64,000 bases of DNA, taken from positions 2,728,001 to 2,792,000 of the forward strand of contig NZ_CP061770.1 of assembly GCF_011751865.2 (NCBI RefSeq). Direction: 5' to 3'. Below, piece after piece: positions 53,605 through 61,959 of this stretch (its first letter is position 1; each line of letters begins with the position of its first letter). Source of the stretch: Salinibacterium sp. ZJ70. Its GTDB lineage: Bacteria > Actinomycetota > Actinomycetes > Actinomycetales > Microbacteriaceae. Position numbers and translations under genes: made by a program. A model generated the notes under the pieces. The model was given only the letters and a program-made list of their open reading frames with translations, was not told the origin of the DNA and made no database searches.

Positions 53605-53985
53605 TCAGGCCGATTCAGCTTGCAATTGGGACAACACGACCTTGTCGTACCCGCTCTTACGAAACAGACGGAGGTTTTGGCTAAGAGCCTGGGTCCAGCT
53701 GATGAGCGGATCCAGATTCTGGAGACGCTGCTCCACACTGTCGTCCGGCTTCGCGGCTTCCATCACCTGCCGCCCCAATGTTGCTCCGAGAACGCGCTCT
53801 GCCTCCAACCAGGTGTCGAGACCATCCCAGTCCGTCAACTCATCGACCAGCGCGATTGAAGCAATGCGAAAGTTCGTGAGGCGAACGCCGATCGGCTCTA
53901 CGGTCGGATCAAATCCAACGAGCCTTTGTACAGCTTCCTGCAGAGAAGACCAGAGTGCGGTTATCGGTGGGCCCTCTTGCGGCTT
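53605..53985 (-). pseudogene. 3' fragment of a gene cut by the neighbouring exporter gene
   Basis: A minus-strand frame runs from about 53985 to a stop at 53605. It contains LWSSLQEAVQRLVGFDPTVE, PIGVRLTNFRIASIALVDEL and WLEAERVLGATLGRQVMEAA. No ATG or GTG occurs in the frame; the only candidate is a TTG at 53838, deep inside. The frame closes just where the exporter gene ends. It looks like the C-terminal ~125 residues of an unknown protein whose 5' part was lost, and its stop overlaps the IS end. Confidence 0.5.
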
Positions 53986-53986
53986 G

Positions 53987-55924
53987 TCAGGATGACCTTA
54001 ACGATACTGCGGGGTCCTGGCGGCTTGCCACGAGTGCCGGCAAAACTGCGCTGAATACCCCGCTCGCGACACCTACTATCAGCGCAGTGGGGATCAGGGT
54101 GAGAGAGAAGGTCGGCTCCCAGTTTCGAAGATTGCATATGAGGAGTATTCCTGCGGCCCCTAGGGAGGAAGCGACGGCGCCTCCGAGCAGGCCGACGCAT
54201 GCGCCCTCCGCCAAAAACTGGCGAGCGATGCTTGCCTTGGTTGCCCCAACTGCTCGTCGAAGACCGATCTCCGTACGTCTTGATTGAACGGAAAGGTACA
54301 TGGTGGCGCTGGCGCTGGCGGTCGCGAGCAGAAGAAGGATCAGCGAGAGGGCAAGCACAAAACCGCCCAGATCGTCGGAGACGCCGACCTGGAGATCCCT
54401 CAGATCTGCGACGGTTTGAATGCCGAACTGACCTGGGTTGGCGGGATCGAGCGCGAGTGGGATCGCATCGGCAACCGCCGCTGGGTATCCCATCTCTGTC
54501 CGAACGACCACCGTCACGCGCAAATTTTCAGCGTCTGCTAGGAGGTCCTTCGAAACGACTACCCAGCTCGAGGACTCTTGAGCAGTTCCGTCTTTGCTAT
54601 CCAGTGTTCCAACGAGGTCGACACGTTGGTGCAATGCTCGGAGCGATGATCCAGTGCCGGGCGAGGCGAGGTCCAGATTGGCGGCTGCGGTCTTTCCTGC
54701 CCAAGCAACGCCGGTTGCGCGGGCGTCGTCGAGCAGTTCGAGTGGTGCTGAGTTCTCTCCGCGATCTACGCCTCTCATCCGGAGGAACGTGCTGTCAGCC
54801 GTGAGGAGGGTCACGGCCCGTTCGGGTTCGGGCTCATTGTCCCAGAATCTCCTGACATGCGCGGTTTCTGCCGGGATGGACGCGAAGAAGCCGACGCTTT
54901 CAACATGCGGGAGTGACTTGATCCGGTTTACAAGTTGATCGAAGCGGGAGTCATCGGCCGCTAGCCACTGCTGTGTGCTCGGTAATGTCACTTGCACTTC
55001 GTTGAGCGCTGCCGCTGTGAGGCGGGACGATACCTGCGTTGCGGCGGATTCGCTGAGTCCGCTCGCTAGAACGAGCCCGCCTATTCCGAGCGCGAATGCG
55101 CCCACGAGCAGCGCTGTGCGAAGTAGGCGGCCGCTCACAGCCGACAGAGCGTCGAGGACGTCGTCCCAAATGCCTTGACCAGGCCGACGTCTCGGAGGTT
55201 GGCTTTTGAAGCGGCTACCTTGTGGCGTGCGACGGTTGCGTGCATCGGAGGCGTCGGCCGTAGCGATTCCATCGTTGATGGTGATGAATCGGTCGGCGTT
55301 AGCCGCTAGATCCAGGTCATGTGTGATCAAGATCACGGTGAGGCCTCGGGCGTTTGCTGCCTTTAGCGATTCCAGGACGAGTTCACCGCTCTTACGGTCC
55401 AGACTTCCCGTGGGTTCGTCGGCCAAGATGATCTCAGGCTCACCTGCGACGGCTCTCGCGATCGCCAGTCTCTGACGCTGCCCTCCCGAAAGTTGGCTTG
55501 CCGTGGCGCGCCAACGGTCCCGGATGCCAAACTCCCCTAGCGCCGCCCACGCTCTTTCTGTTCTCTCTCGTCGGGAAACCCCTCGTGCGCGCAAAACCAG
55601 GGCTGCGTTGTACAAAGCATCACGGTCATCTAGAGCGTGGGCCGCCTGGAAAACGAATCCGATCTTGTCTCCGCGGGTGCGGTCTCGATCGGTTCCAGAG
55701 AATTGCGCAACATCGGTCCCGTCGATCTTGTACGTACCCGAGTCGGCTGTGTCCAGCAGCCCCAGCACGTTCAGTAACGTCGTCTTGCCTGAGCCAGAGG
55801 GCCCGACGATCGCAACAAACTCACCTCTGTAAACGTCAAAGGTGGCTGAACGGAGTCCGACCTCGCCGTTCTCGAACGTACGAGTGAGGTTCGATACAGA
55901 GAGGAGGGGAACTTCGTTGGTCAC
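53987..55924 (-). CDS. MacB-like ABC exporter with fused ATPase and permease
   Basis: A 645-residue protein. Residues 1-~225 are the ATPase: GPSGSGKTTLLNVLG, LSGGQRQRLAIARAVAG, EIILADEPTGSLD and LITHDLDLA. A basic linker follows (ARNRRTPQGSRFKSQPPRRR). The MacB-type permease has a first helix LLVGAFALGIGGLVLASGL, a ~220-residue extracytoplasmic domain, then three helices from about 530. Such machines extrude peptides or lipids mechanically with an adaptor. GTG at 55924 overlaps the adaptor stop (GTGA). Codons are less GC-rich than in flanking core genes. Confidence 0.9.
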   Translation of the reverse strand: MTNEVPLLSVSNLTRTFENGEVGLRSATFDVYRGEFVAIVGPSGSGKTTLLNVLGLLDTADSGTYKIDGTDVAQFSGTDRDRTRGDKIGFVFQAAHALDDRDALYNAALVLRARGVSRRERTERAWAALGEFGIRDRWRATASQLSGGQRQRLAIARAVAGEPEIILADEPTGSLDRKSGELVLESLKAANARGLTVILITHDLDLAANADRFITINDGIATADASDARNRRTPQGSRFKSQPPRRRPGQGIWDDVLDALSAVSGRLLRTALLVGAFALGIGGLVLASGLSESAATQVSSRLTAAALNEVQVTLPSTQQWLAADDSRFDQLVNRIKSLPHVESVGFFASIPAETAHVRRFWDNEPEPERAVTLLTADSTFLRMRGVDRGENSAPLELLDDARATGVAWAGKTAAANLDLASPGTGSSLRALHQRVDLVGTLDSKDGTAQESSSWVVVSKDLLADAENLRVTVVVRTEMGYPAAVADAIPLALDPANPGQFGIQTVADLRDLQVGVSDDLGGFVLALSLILLLLATASASATMYLSVQSRRTEIGLRRAVGATKASIARQFLAEGACVGLLGGAVASSLGAAGILLICNLRNWEPTFSLTLIPTALIVGVASGVFSAVLPALVASRQDPAVSLRSS

Positions 55925-57015
55925 CCGTTTACTCGCACTTCTAGACCGAGTTCGATCTCGGTACCCCGGATGGCTACCCATCCGCCATTGGTCGCGAGTA
56001 TTTCGATGCGTATGGGTGGAGGTGGCGTCGCGTCTCCGCGAGCAGCCGGGAGGAGATAGTACCCATCTGTGTCCTGCCGGATGGCTGTCGCAGGGACCGC
56101 GAGTTCCTCCTCTCCCCCGCCGTCAACGAGCCTCACTTCGACAGTCGTAGCGTCGGGGAGCTGCAGTATCGCTTCGTCGGCGGTTTCGACCACGACATCG
56201 CTGCCGGGCTTTTTTCCATCGCCTCCCGCATCCGGCTCGCCGACGTGTCTGATGACTCCCTCTGCCGTTTCTGCTCCCGCATGAAGAGTTACGGCTTGGT
56301 TCTCGCTTAGGCGGCTGGCGTCGATGACGTCTGCGCGGAATCTCACAGACGGGTCGCTCACGGACATCCGGATCAGCGGCTGGTCTTCTCCAACAGTGGA
56401 CGCGACTGGGGCCGCCTCCGCGACCTGACCAAGCGAGTTGATGGTGAGAAAAGAACGAAACTCGACGTGACCTTTTGGCGCATCAAGATCGCTGTGTCCA
56501 TAGAGCTTGTCAACAGCTGCAAGCGTCTGAGAGTCGATGACACCCGTCACGGTCACGTTGTAACCGATCTCGCGGAGTGAAGATTGGAACGCGGTGACAT
56601 CGTCTCCCCTCATCTTCAGCTCGAGATCGCGGTACAGCGGTGTAACGGGAAAGGCGAAGTATGGGAATCCGGAAACCACGCCGAGTAGGTCGCCGTATTC
56701 AACCCTGTCCCCGACGGCGAGATCTTGGCGCGTCACGATCGAAGGGTCGGGCAGGATGCCTGGAGACAGGGCGATCTCCCTTCCCGCAACAATGGTTCCG
56801 GTGAAGGTTGGAGGTGCTTCCACGATTCGCTTCTCGATTTGCGCGGTCACTTGGATCGGCTCTCGGACTTGGAGCGACTCGCTCAAACGCGGCTGGCTGG
56901 CGACACCGTACCCGGCAAAATAGGACCCTCCCACAGCGAGCAGCCCCACCACGATCAGGCCGGTGAGTCTACGCGGGCGCTCAACAGACCGAGGCTGCGG
57001 GGGACCTTCAGCCAT
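55921..57015 (-). CDS. Membrane-fusion-type adaptor with peptidoglycan-binding domain
   Basis: A 364-residue protein. The N-terminus is cytosolic, with one membrane helix at about 18-38 (GLIVVGLLAVGGSYFAGYG). A lipoyl/barrel-sandwich-like half follows (PTFTGTIVAGREIALSPGI), then a PG_binding_1 domain (LELKMRGDDVTAFQSSLREIGYNVTVTGVIDSQTLAAV). The C-terminal half holds beta domains ending in WVAIRGTEIELGLEVRVNG. This is the usual partner of MacB-like exporters in actinobacteria. It overlaps the lipoprotein gene by eight bases and the exporter gene by four. Confidence 0.88.
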   Translation of the reverse strand: MAEGPPQPRSVERPRRLTGLIVVGLLAVGGSYFAGYGVASQPRLSESLQVREPIQVTAQIEKRIVEAPPTFTGTIVAGREIALSPGILPDPSIVTRQDLAVGDRVEYGDLLGVVSGFPYFAFPVTPLYRDLELKMRGDDVTAFQSSLREIGYNVTVTGVIDSQTLAAVDKLYGHSDLDAPKGHVEFRSFLTINSLGQVAEAAPVASTVGEDQPLIRMSVSDPSVRFRADVIDASRLSENQAVTLHAGAETAEGVIRHVGEPDAGGDGKKPGSDVVVETADEAILQLPDATTVEVRLVDGGGEEELAVPATAIRQDTDGYYLLPAARGDATPPPPIRIEILATNGGWVAIRGTEIELGLEVRVNG

Positions 57016-57884
57016 GGGTGTTGATGTAGGTTTCCGCGAGTTCGAGACGGTGCTGCTTCTTGCTCTTCAACTCGTTGAATGCGGCCTGATTCTCTTTGAT
57101 CAACGGCGCTTCGTAGGAGGCAACGAGATCCCCAAGTGTCCTGGTCAACCCGCTCTCCGTATTGCAGGTGACGACGCTGTAGGAGGCTTTGATCGATTCC
57201 GCGCTCCATTCAGGAACTCCGCGGTCGTCGTAACCTGCGGGGGCGACTTCTTCAACGCCCCATTCGTTTGCGCCGCGTCGCGGGGTTAGGCCGGCCTCTT
57301 CCAGGCAGGTCCAGTAGGACTCGCGGGCGGACTGCCAAGTGGGATCTTGCTGCGCTCGTTCTCGCGCAGTGGTTCGGGTTGAGCTCAGCAGACTGTCGTT
57401 GATTTCCTCGTTTGAAGGAACGAACTCAGCGAGCTCTGGGTCGCTAAGCGCCTCTTCGCCGCAGGCGTAGTAGGCGGACAACCATGTCTCGCCCTCCGAC
57501 TCTGCGAGTGCGGTCAGTTCGGCGTCGTATGAACTAGACGGGAACCCCGCGCCGAATTCGCGAGCGTTCGGCTCAAACCATTGTCCGAAGTCGCGATCAT
57601 CGATCGGTAGATCGCGACTTCCCAGGTCTACAGGGGGGGCGATCAATCCTTGCGCCTCCATGCATTCACCCGATCGGAGCAGGATCGTCAGGTTGATCGT
57701 CTCGAGGTTGAAATGCGAGTCGTAGATGTCGTACTCACTGAGCGGAGTCGAGATCTCGCCGACTGTCTCATCTATGACGGCGCGGGCTGATGTCTCGTTG
57801 GCCCAATCCAGCTTCATCGGTCGGATCAGCTGTGCAGCCGGTAAGGATGAAGGCCGAAGCAAGGAGTGCGCCGATGGTGCGCAC
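57008..57884 (-). pseudogene. Lipoprotein gene with a frameshift between signal peptide and body
   Basis: From GTG 57884 one frame gives MRTIGALLASAFILTGCTADPTDEAG, a perfect lipoprotein signal with lipobox ILTGC, but it hits a stop after 38 codons. The body lies one frame over: LDWANETSARAVIDETVGEI onward for about 268 residues, to the stop at 57008 next to the adaptor gene. The body has four or five cysteines (GECMEAQG, YYACGEEAL, YWTCLEEAG, VVTCNTES). One extra base near 57800-57825 would explain it. It is either a true mutation or a sequence error. The role is unknown; position suggests an accessory of the exporter. Confidence 0.7.
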
Positions 57885-57903
57885 CCCCCGCCCCGAACCT
57901 GAA

Positions 57904-58248
57904 TTACTTGATTCCACTGATGCGATCGTTCCAGTTCTGAGTCAACCCGAGGCCGCTGTTGATGGCGGACAAGGCATTGGCGTTCCCGGTCCAGGAGAAC
58001 GTTCGCCCGGAGCAGTCGGAGTTCTCACAGTAGGTCTCGGCTCCCGTGTTCTTGAGGGAGGAGGCCTTGTCGTTGCGTGCGACCGGGACTCCGTCGGTTC
58101 CCGTCGACGTCGAAGTGTAGGAGGCGCCTGAGTAGTTGTCGTCGTCGTACAACGTGGCGGCATTTGCCATAGCGGCTCCTGACAGTACTAGCGCCGCCGC
58201 CACCGCGGTCGCTGCCAGCCCGCGCTTGAACATGCCTGCTGCGTCCAT
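57904..58248 (-). CDS. Small secreted crystallin / I36-inhibitor-like protein
   Basis: A 114-residue pre-protein. The signal peptide is MFKRGLAATAVAAALVLSGAAMANA, preceded by five optional residues. The ~83-residue mature part begins ATLYDDDNYSGASYTSTSTG and contains ARNDKASSLKNTGAETYCENSDCSG and NWNDRISGIK. The Y-DDxNYSG and ND-ASS patterns, with two cysteines in YCENSDC, resemble beta-gamma crystallin domains and the Streptomyces metalloprotease inhibitor family I36. It may bind calcium or inhibit a protease. It heads the lipoprotein-adaptor-exporter series. Confidence 0.75.
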   Translation of the reverse strand: MDAAGMFKRGLAATAVAAALVLSGAAMANAATLYDDDNYSGASYTSTSTGTDGVPVARNDKASSLKNTGAETYCENSDCSGRTFSWTGNANALSAINSGLGLTQNWNDRISGIK

Positions 58249-58347
58249 GCCTATCCCTGATTTCCATGCCGGCCGCCCGATTTCTCGGGCGACGAAACCG
58301 GTGGCCAGAGGCTAGCAGAGCGGAAGTTCGAGGTTCCATTATTTTCC

Positions 58348-58842
58348 TCAACTATTTGAAGAATCGCGCGATTGTTCGACAGGGACCCGAAGTTCGTGCT
58401 GCAACTTGAGGCGCGCGCGAGCGTGTCTGCTGCGAGCGGTTGCCGCATTCATTCCAAGAGTTGCGCCGCTTCAGAGAGGGTGAAGCCGTCCCAGTAGACG
58501 AGCCTGATGATCTCTTGGTCAGATGGATGGAGCTGGCTGATCGCCGCACGGACCTCCTCCGCCCGCCCATCGTCTTCCTGGACCGCACGGCTGTCGAGAA
58601 GGCTCGTGGGCTTCTGGTGCAACGCATGACGGCGTTGCCAGGTTCGACGACTTTGGGAAGAGCGTTCTACGCGCGATGCCGAACATCCACATCCGAGCCT
58701 CAGTTGGATTCGTCGGCACAGACTCGGCCTTCCGCCAGAGGACCGCAAGCGTCTCGCCAAGAAGATCTGCTGCGTCGTCGTGGCTTGCGACGCGACGGAC
58801 GAAATAGTCGAGGACCGAATCTGCTTCATTTCGGACTAGCCC
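58348..58842 (-). pseudogene. ECF-type sigma factor gene broken by two frameshifts
   Basis: Three frames must be joined to read a sigma factor. Frame one gives LVRNEADSVLDYFVRRVASH, DDAADLLGETLAVLWRKAES and MWMFGIARRTL (region 2). After about 58655 frame two gives RRTWQRRHALHQKPTSLLDS and AAISQLHPSDQEIIRLVYWD, then GFTLSEAAQLLE (region 4). At about 58450 frame three continues GMNAATARSRHARARLKL to a stop at 58348. There is no start codon upstream, because the frame runs into the zinc-ribbon remnant. It therefore looks inactive. It would have been the regulator of the adjacent exporter cluster. Confidence 0.75.
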
Positions 58843-58844
58843 GA

Positions 58845-59114
58845 ACCAGCGGCGGCGGTTGCCCGTTCTGCGCCCACCGGAAGTTGATGCCTGGGTTCAA
58901 CGACTTCGGCACGACCGACCCCGACCTGGCAGCAGAGTGGCACCCCCGGAAGAACCTGCTCGACCCGTCCGACACCATGGGATCCGGTCGACTCTTCTGG
59001 TGGATGTGCACCCGTGCCGGGCACGAAATCCAGCAGACCATCCCGCACCGACGAGCTTCTCGCGGCTGCTCAAGCTACCCGCAGGACGAGAGGGTCAGGC
59101 CCGCAAGCCACTGA
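58845..59114 (+). pseudogene. Remnant of a treble-clef zinc-ribbon protein
   Basis: A rightward frame ends at 59114 and reads GGGCPFCAHRKLMPGFNDFGTTDPDLAAEWHPRKN, then PSDTMGSGRLFWWMCTRAGHEI and GCSSYPQDE. The pattern CPxC-x-R-x4-GFNDL-x2-T-P-x-LAAEWHP, then WW-C---GHE, is one repeat of the probable zinc-ribbon family (DUF4379-like) found in nuclease-associated proteins. The second half of the last CxxC pair is changed (CSSY). No start is visible and the frame abuts the sigma remnant, so this is a fragment. Confidence 0.6.
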
Positions 59115-59123
59115 ACCACCGCC

Positions 59124-59151
59124 AAGGGGCGGGGCGAAAGCCTCGCCCCTT
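59124..59151 (+). terminator. Hairpin with GAAA tetraloop after the zinc-ribbon remnant
   Basis: AAGGGGCG and CGCCCCTT pair, extended by GGC/GCC around a GAAA tetraloop, and are followed by CTTCC. It lies ten bases after the remnant's stop, in the correct direction. The 165 bases from here to 59316 show no gene. Confidence 0.6.
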
Positions 59152-59316
59152 CTTCCGGCCTCGGGCCAAAGTTGTCTCATCTGAAATGCGAAGGCTCGAA
59201 GCACCGGCTTCAATGCACTGCACGTCTCAACAGGGCCAAACGGTCTCATCTAGGACGAGAAACGACACCCTGACGATCACCCCGGTGGCCGGCAGGGCAT
59301 TCGCGTGCCCCGAGGC

Positions 59317-59577
59317 CTACGCGGTGCGTGCCTCGCGGCGCGCGCGGCGGCCCTTCACGAGGCCGTAGCCTCCGATGACGAACCAGAACGCGTTCAGCGT
59401 GACCGAGGGCCACGCCTGGTAGTACGCGGTGTTCACCATCAGGCAGACGGCGCCCAGCAGGTTGAGCACCTGGTACGTCCAGGATGCCGAGTCGAGCTTG
59501 CGCATCGTGAGCAGCCCATATGCGATGAGCAGCGCCACCATGCCCACCCAGCCGACGATGTCGATGACGATCTGCAT
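59317..59577 (-). CDS. Small CBU_0592-like membrane protein
   Basis: An 86-residue protein with three helices: IVIDIVGWVGMVALLIAYGLL, SWTYQVLNLLGAVCLMVNTAYY and VTLNAFWFVIGGYGLV. The tail is basic (KGRRARREART). The pattern YQxLNLxGAxxLxxNxxYY-x-P-x2-LNxFW is that of the CBU_0592 family, whose function is unknown. ATG 59577 is chosen because it begins the conserved first helix. Confidence 0.78.
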   Translation of the reverse strand: MQIVIDIVGWVGMVALLIAYGLLTMRKLDSASWTYQVLNLLGAVCLMVNTAYYQAWPSVTLNAFWFVIGGYGLVKGRRARREARTA

Positions 59578-59706
59578 GTTTACCCCCACGACCACGCTAA
59601 CCGCCGCGAGGAGGCTCGCTGTTCACGGCCGCGGCCCGAAGGCTGCGGCGGAGGCCTCTGGCGCGAGCATTGCTCGCGAGCGCCGCCCGAGCGCGTCACG
59701 TGCCCG

Positions 59707-60243
59707 CTACTTGCCCGCGGGAGTCCGATTCTCTGCCGACACCATCCAGGCGTACTGCTCGAGCTTCTCGATGACGGCGTGCAGCAGGTCGGCGGTCGTG
59801 GGATCCTCCTCGTCGACCTCGTCGTGCACGCCGCGGACCGTGGCCACGACGGCTTCGAGCCGAACGGTGATGAGGTCGATGACGTCGGTCGTCAGCACCT
59901 CACCGGCAGGGAACTCCGGAAGCGTCGTGGTCGCGGCGACGGTGTCGCTGCGCCCGTCCGGGATGGCGTGCAGGGCGCGCATCCGCTCGGCCACCTCGTC
60001 GCTGAAGCCGCGGGCGAGGTCGATGATCTCGTCGAGGATGCGGTGGGTGTCGCGGAAGTTGCGCCCGACCACGTTCCAGTGCGCCTGCTTGCCCTGACCA
60101 GCGAGCTCGATGAGGTCGACCAGCACTTTCTGCATGTCCTCGGTGAGCTTCTTGGAGGCGGTGAAGCCTCCCTCGGCGTTCTGGCGTCGGCTCGTGCGAG
60201 CACCGGCGCCGGCAGGGGTCTTGCGCGTCTTCGTCTCGGTCAT
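59707..60243 (-). CDS. dps: Dps-family ferritin-like DNA-binding protein
   Basis: A 178-residue protein. The N-terminal ~25 residues are basic (TETKTRKTPAGAGARTSRRQ), typical of Dps forms that bind DNA. The four-helix core has LVDLIELAGQGKQAHWNVVGRNFRDTHRILDEIIDLARGFSDEVAERM, carrying the ferroxidase His, His/Asp and Glu ligands across the dimer interface. It stores iron as ferric mineral and shields DNA from peroxide. It is monocistronic. Confidence 0.92.
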   Translation of the reverse strand: MTETKTRKTPAGAGARTSRRQNAEGGFTASKKLTEDMQKVLVDLIELAGQGKQAHWNVVGRNFRDTHRILDEIIDLARGFSDEVAERMRALHAIPDGRSDTVAATTTLPEFPAGEVLTTDVIDLITVRLEAVVATVRGVHDEVDEEDPTTADLLHAVIEKLEQYAWMVSAENRTPAGK

Positions 60244-60339
60244 GCCCAGAACGCTAGATCGGCCCGCGATCGCGAGCGAGGCCCTCGACGGGTTCGCCGC
60301 GACGTGCTACTCGCCTCGCTGAGCCTGGCGCCCCCACGC

Positions 60340-60756
60340 TCACTCTGTAGGCAGGCGGTCCCGATCGTACGTGATGGTCGAGTAGCCGTGCGGCAGTGGA
60401 ACGCCCTCCTCGTCGAGTCCCACGAACACGATCCGCTCGATCGCGAGGATGCGCTGCCGCGTGATCATGTTGCGCACTTCCGCGCGCAGCGTGATCGAGG
60501 TGCGTCCGAACGTCGTCGCCACGATGCCGAGCTCGATGAGGTCGCTCTGGCTCGCCGACGACACGAACTCGACCTCCGAGATGAGCTTCGTGACAGCCCG
60601 CGGGTTGCCGATCTGCACGATCGCATAGATCGCGGCCTCCTCGTCGATCCACCGCAGGAGGCTGCCGCCGAAGAGGGTGCCGTGAGCATTCAGGTCCTCG
60701 GGCTTCACCCAGCGCCGCGAGCGGAACGCGATCTCCGCGTCGACATCACCCGGCAT
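60340..60756 (-). CDS. Hotdog-fold acyl-CoA thioesterase (YciA-like)
   Basis: A 138-residue protein. RWVKPEDLNAHGTLFGGSLLRWIDEEAAIYAIVQIG is the classical hotdog active-site helix: N-x-x-G-x-x-x-GG followed by an acidic residue. TKLISEVEFVSSASQSDLIELGIVATTFGRTSITLR follows. It hydrolyses acyl-CoA esters as a trimer or hexamer in the cytoplasm. Chain-length preference cannot be read. Confidence 0.88.
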   Translation of the reverse strand: MPGDVDAEIAFRSRRWVKPEDLNAHGTLFGGSLLRWIDEEAAIYAIVQIGNPRAVTKLISEVEFVSSASQSDLIELGIVATTFGRTSITLRAEVRNMITRQRILAIERIVFVGLDEEGVPLPHGYSTITYDRDRLPTE

Positions 60757-60842
60757 CGCGCCACCTCCTCGCCGCGTCCGACAGCTTGATCATCACCCCG
60801 GATGGCGCCCGGCCGATACCCCTCCCCGAAGATCGGCGCGCA

Positions 60843-61892
60843 TCAGCCGATGCGGCGCAGCACCTCTGCGACGAACTCCGACGTGCTCGCCGTGCCGCCG
60901 AGATCGCGCGTGCTGACGCCATCGGCGAGGGCACCCTCGAACGCGGCGGTGAGGGCGGCGGCGGCGGCGACCTCACCGAGGTGCTCGAGCATCATCGCTC
61001 CCGCCCAGAGAGCGCCGACCGGGTTCGCGAGCCCCTTCCCCACGATGTCGGGGGCGGTGCCGTGCACCGGCTCGAACATCGACGGCACGGAGCGGTCGGT
61101 GTTGATGTTGGCCGAGGGGGCGATACCGATCGAGCCCGCGACAGCGGCCGCGAGGTCGGAGAGGATGTCGCCGAAGAGGTTCGAGGCCACCACGACGTCG
61201 AGGCTGTTCGGGGCGAGCACGACGCGGGCCGAAAGGGCGTCGATGAGCACACTCTCGAGCTCCACCCCGGGGTGCTGGGCGACCGTCTCGGCGACGACCT
61301 CATCCCAGAACGGCATCGAGTGGATGATCCCGTTCGACTTCGTGGCCGAAACGAGGCGTCCGCTGCGGCTGGCGGCGAGCTCGGCGGCGTACTCGGCGAC
61401 GCGTGCGACACCCCGCCGGGTGAAGAGAGCCTGCTGGAAGGCCATCGCATCGGGGGTGCCGTGGTAGGCGCGGCCTCCGACCTCCGAGTACTCGCCCTCC
61501 ACGTTCTCGCGCACGACCACGACGTCGATGTCGGAGTTGCGGGTGACGCGCGGCTCAACGCCCGGAAGAAGGCGGATCGGTCGGATGTTGAGGTACAGAT
61601 CGAAGGCGCGCCGGATGGGGATCAGCAGCCCCCACAGGGTCACGGCGTCGTCGATGTCAGGGTGGCCGACAGCCCCGAGGAAGATGCCGTCGCCGTCTCG
61701 CAGCTGCTCGATGCCGTCCGCCGGCATCATCGCGCCCTCGGCCAGATAGCGATCCGAGCCCCAATCGCGGTCACGCCAGGTGATGCGGAAGTCGTGGTGA
61801 GCGGCGACGGCGTCGATGCAGGAGACCGCCGCAGGCGTGACCTCCTTGCCGATGCCGTCGCCGGCGATGACGTCGATGGTGTGCGAGCGCAT
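60843..61892 (-). CDS. Tartrate/isopropylmalate-type beta-decarboxylating dehydrogenase
   Basis: A 349-residue enzyme of the isocitrate/isopropylmalate family. DVIAGDGIGKEVTPAAV leads. LNIRPIRLLPGVE and VVVRENVEGEYSEVGG are the substrate-binding segments. NLFGDILSDLAAAVAGSIGIAPSANI is the metal/NAD signature. FEPVHGTAPDIVGKGLANPV closes it. The GRAYHGTP segment suggests the tartrate dehydrogenase/D-malate branch. GAGGAG lies six bases before ATG 61892. As the last gene of the meta-cleavage cluster, it may process a C4 dicarboxylate. Confidence 0.88.
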   Translation of the reverse strand: MRSHTIDVIAGDGIGKEVTPAAVSCIDAVAAHHDFRITWRDRDWGSDRYLAEGAMMPADGIEQLRDGDGIFLGAVGHPDIDDAVTLWGLLIPIRRAFDLYLNIRPIRLLPGVEPRVTRNSDIDVVVVRENVEGEYSEVGGRAYHGTPDAMAFQQALFTRRGVARVAEYAAELAASRSGRLVSATKSNGIIHSMPFWDEVVAETVAQHPGVELESVLIDALSARVVLAPNSLDVVVASNLFGDILSDLAAAVAGSIGIAPSANINTDRSVPSMFEPVHGTAPDIVGKGLANPVGALWAGAMMLEHLGEVAAAAALTAAFEGALADGVSTRDLGGTASTSEFVAEVLRRIG

Positions 61893-61959
61893 GAGAATCT
61901 CCTCGGATGAGTGCGGCCCGGGTTGCAGAGCCCGGGCCGCACATGGTGCTTCGTGGTGC

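Larger units (their letters stand above)
52310..53617 (-). mobile_element. IS3-family insertion sequence
   Basis: A 1308-base element bounded by perfect 23-base inverted repeats (52310-52332 and 53595-53617, outer TGAATCGGCCTGACTTTCGT). It begins TG and ends CA and encodes OrfA and OrfB in the usual -1 frame relation. The three bases outside each end differ (CGT versus GCT), so no target duplication is seen. This suggests an adjacent deletion or recombination after insertion. Confidence 0.92.

Noticed and set aside
52140..59316. A tRNA-integrated genomic island with att repeats
   Set aside because: I found no second copy of the tRNA 3' end in the window and no integrase, so site-specific integration is not supported. 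The region is better described as a plastic zone with an IS.
59578..59706. Repeated GC hairpins between the small membrane protein gene and dps
   Set aside because: Complementary pieces exist, but they are short and overlapping, as expected by chance in GC-rich sequence. No clear terminator or gene could be supported.
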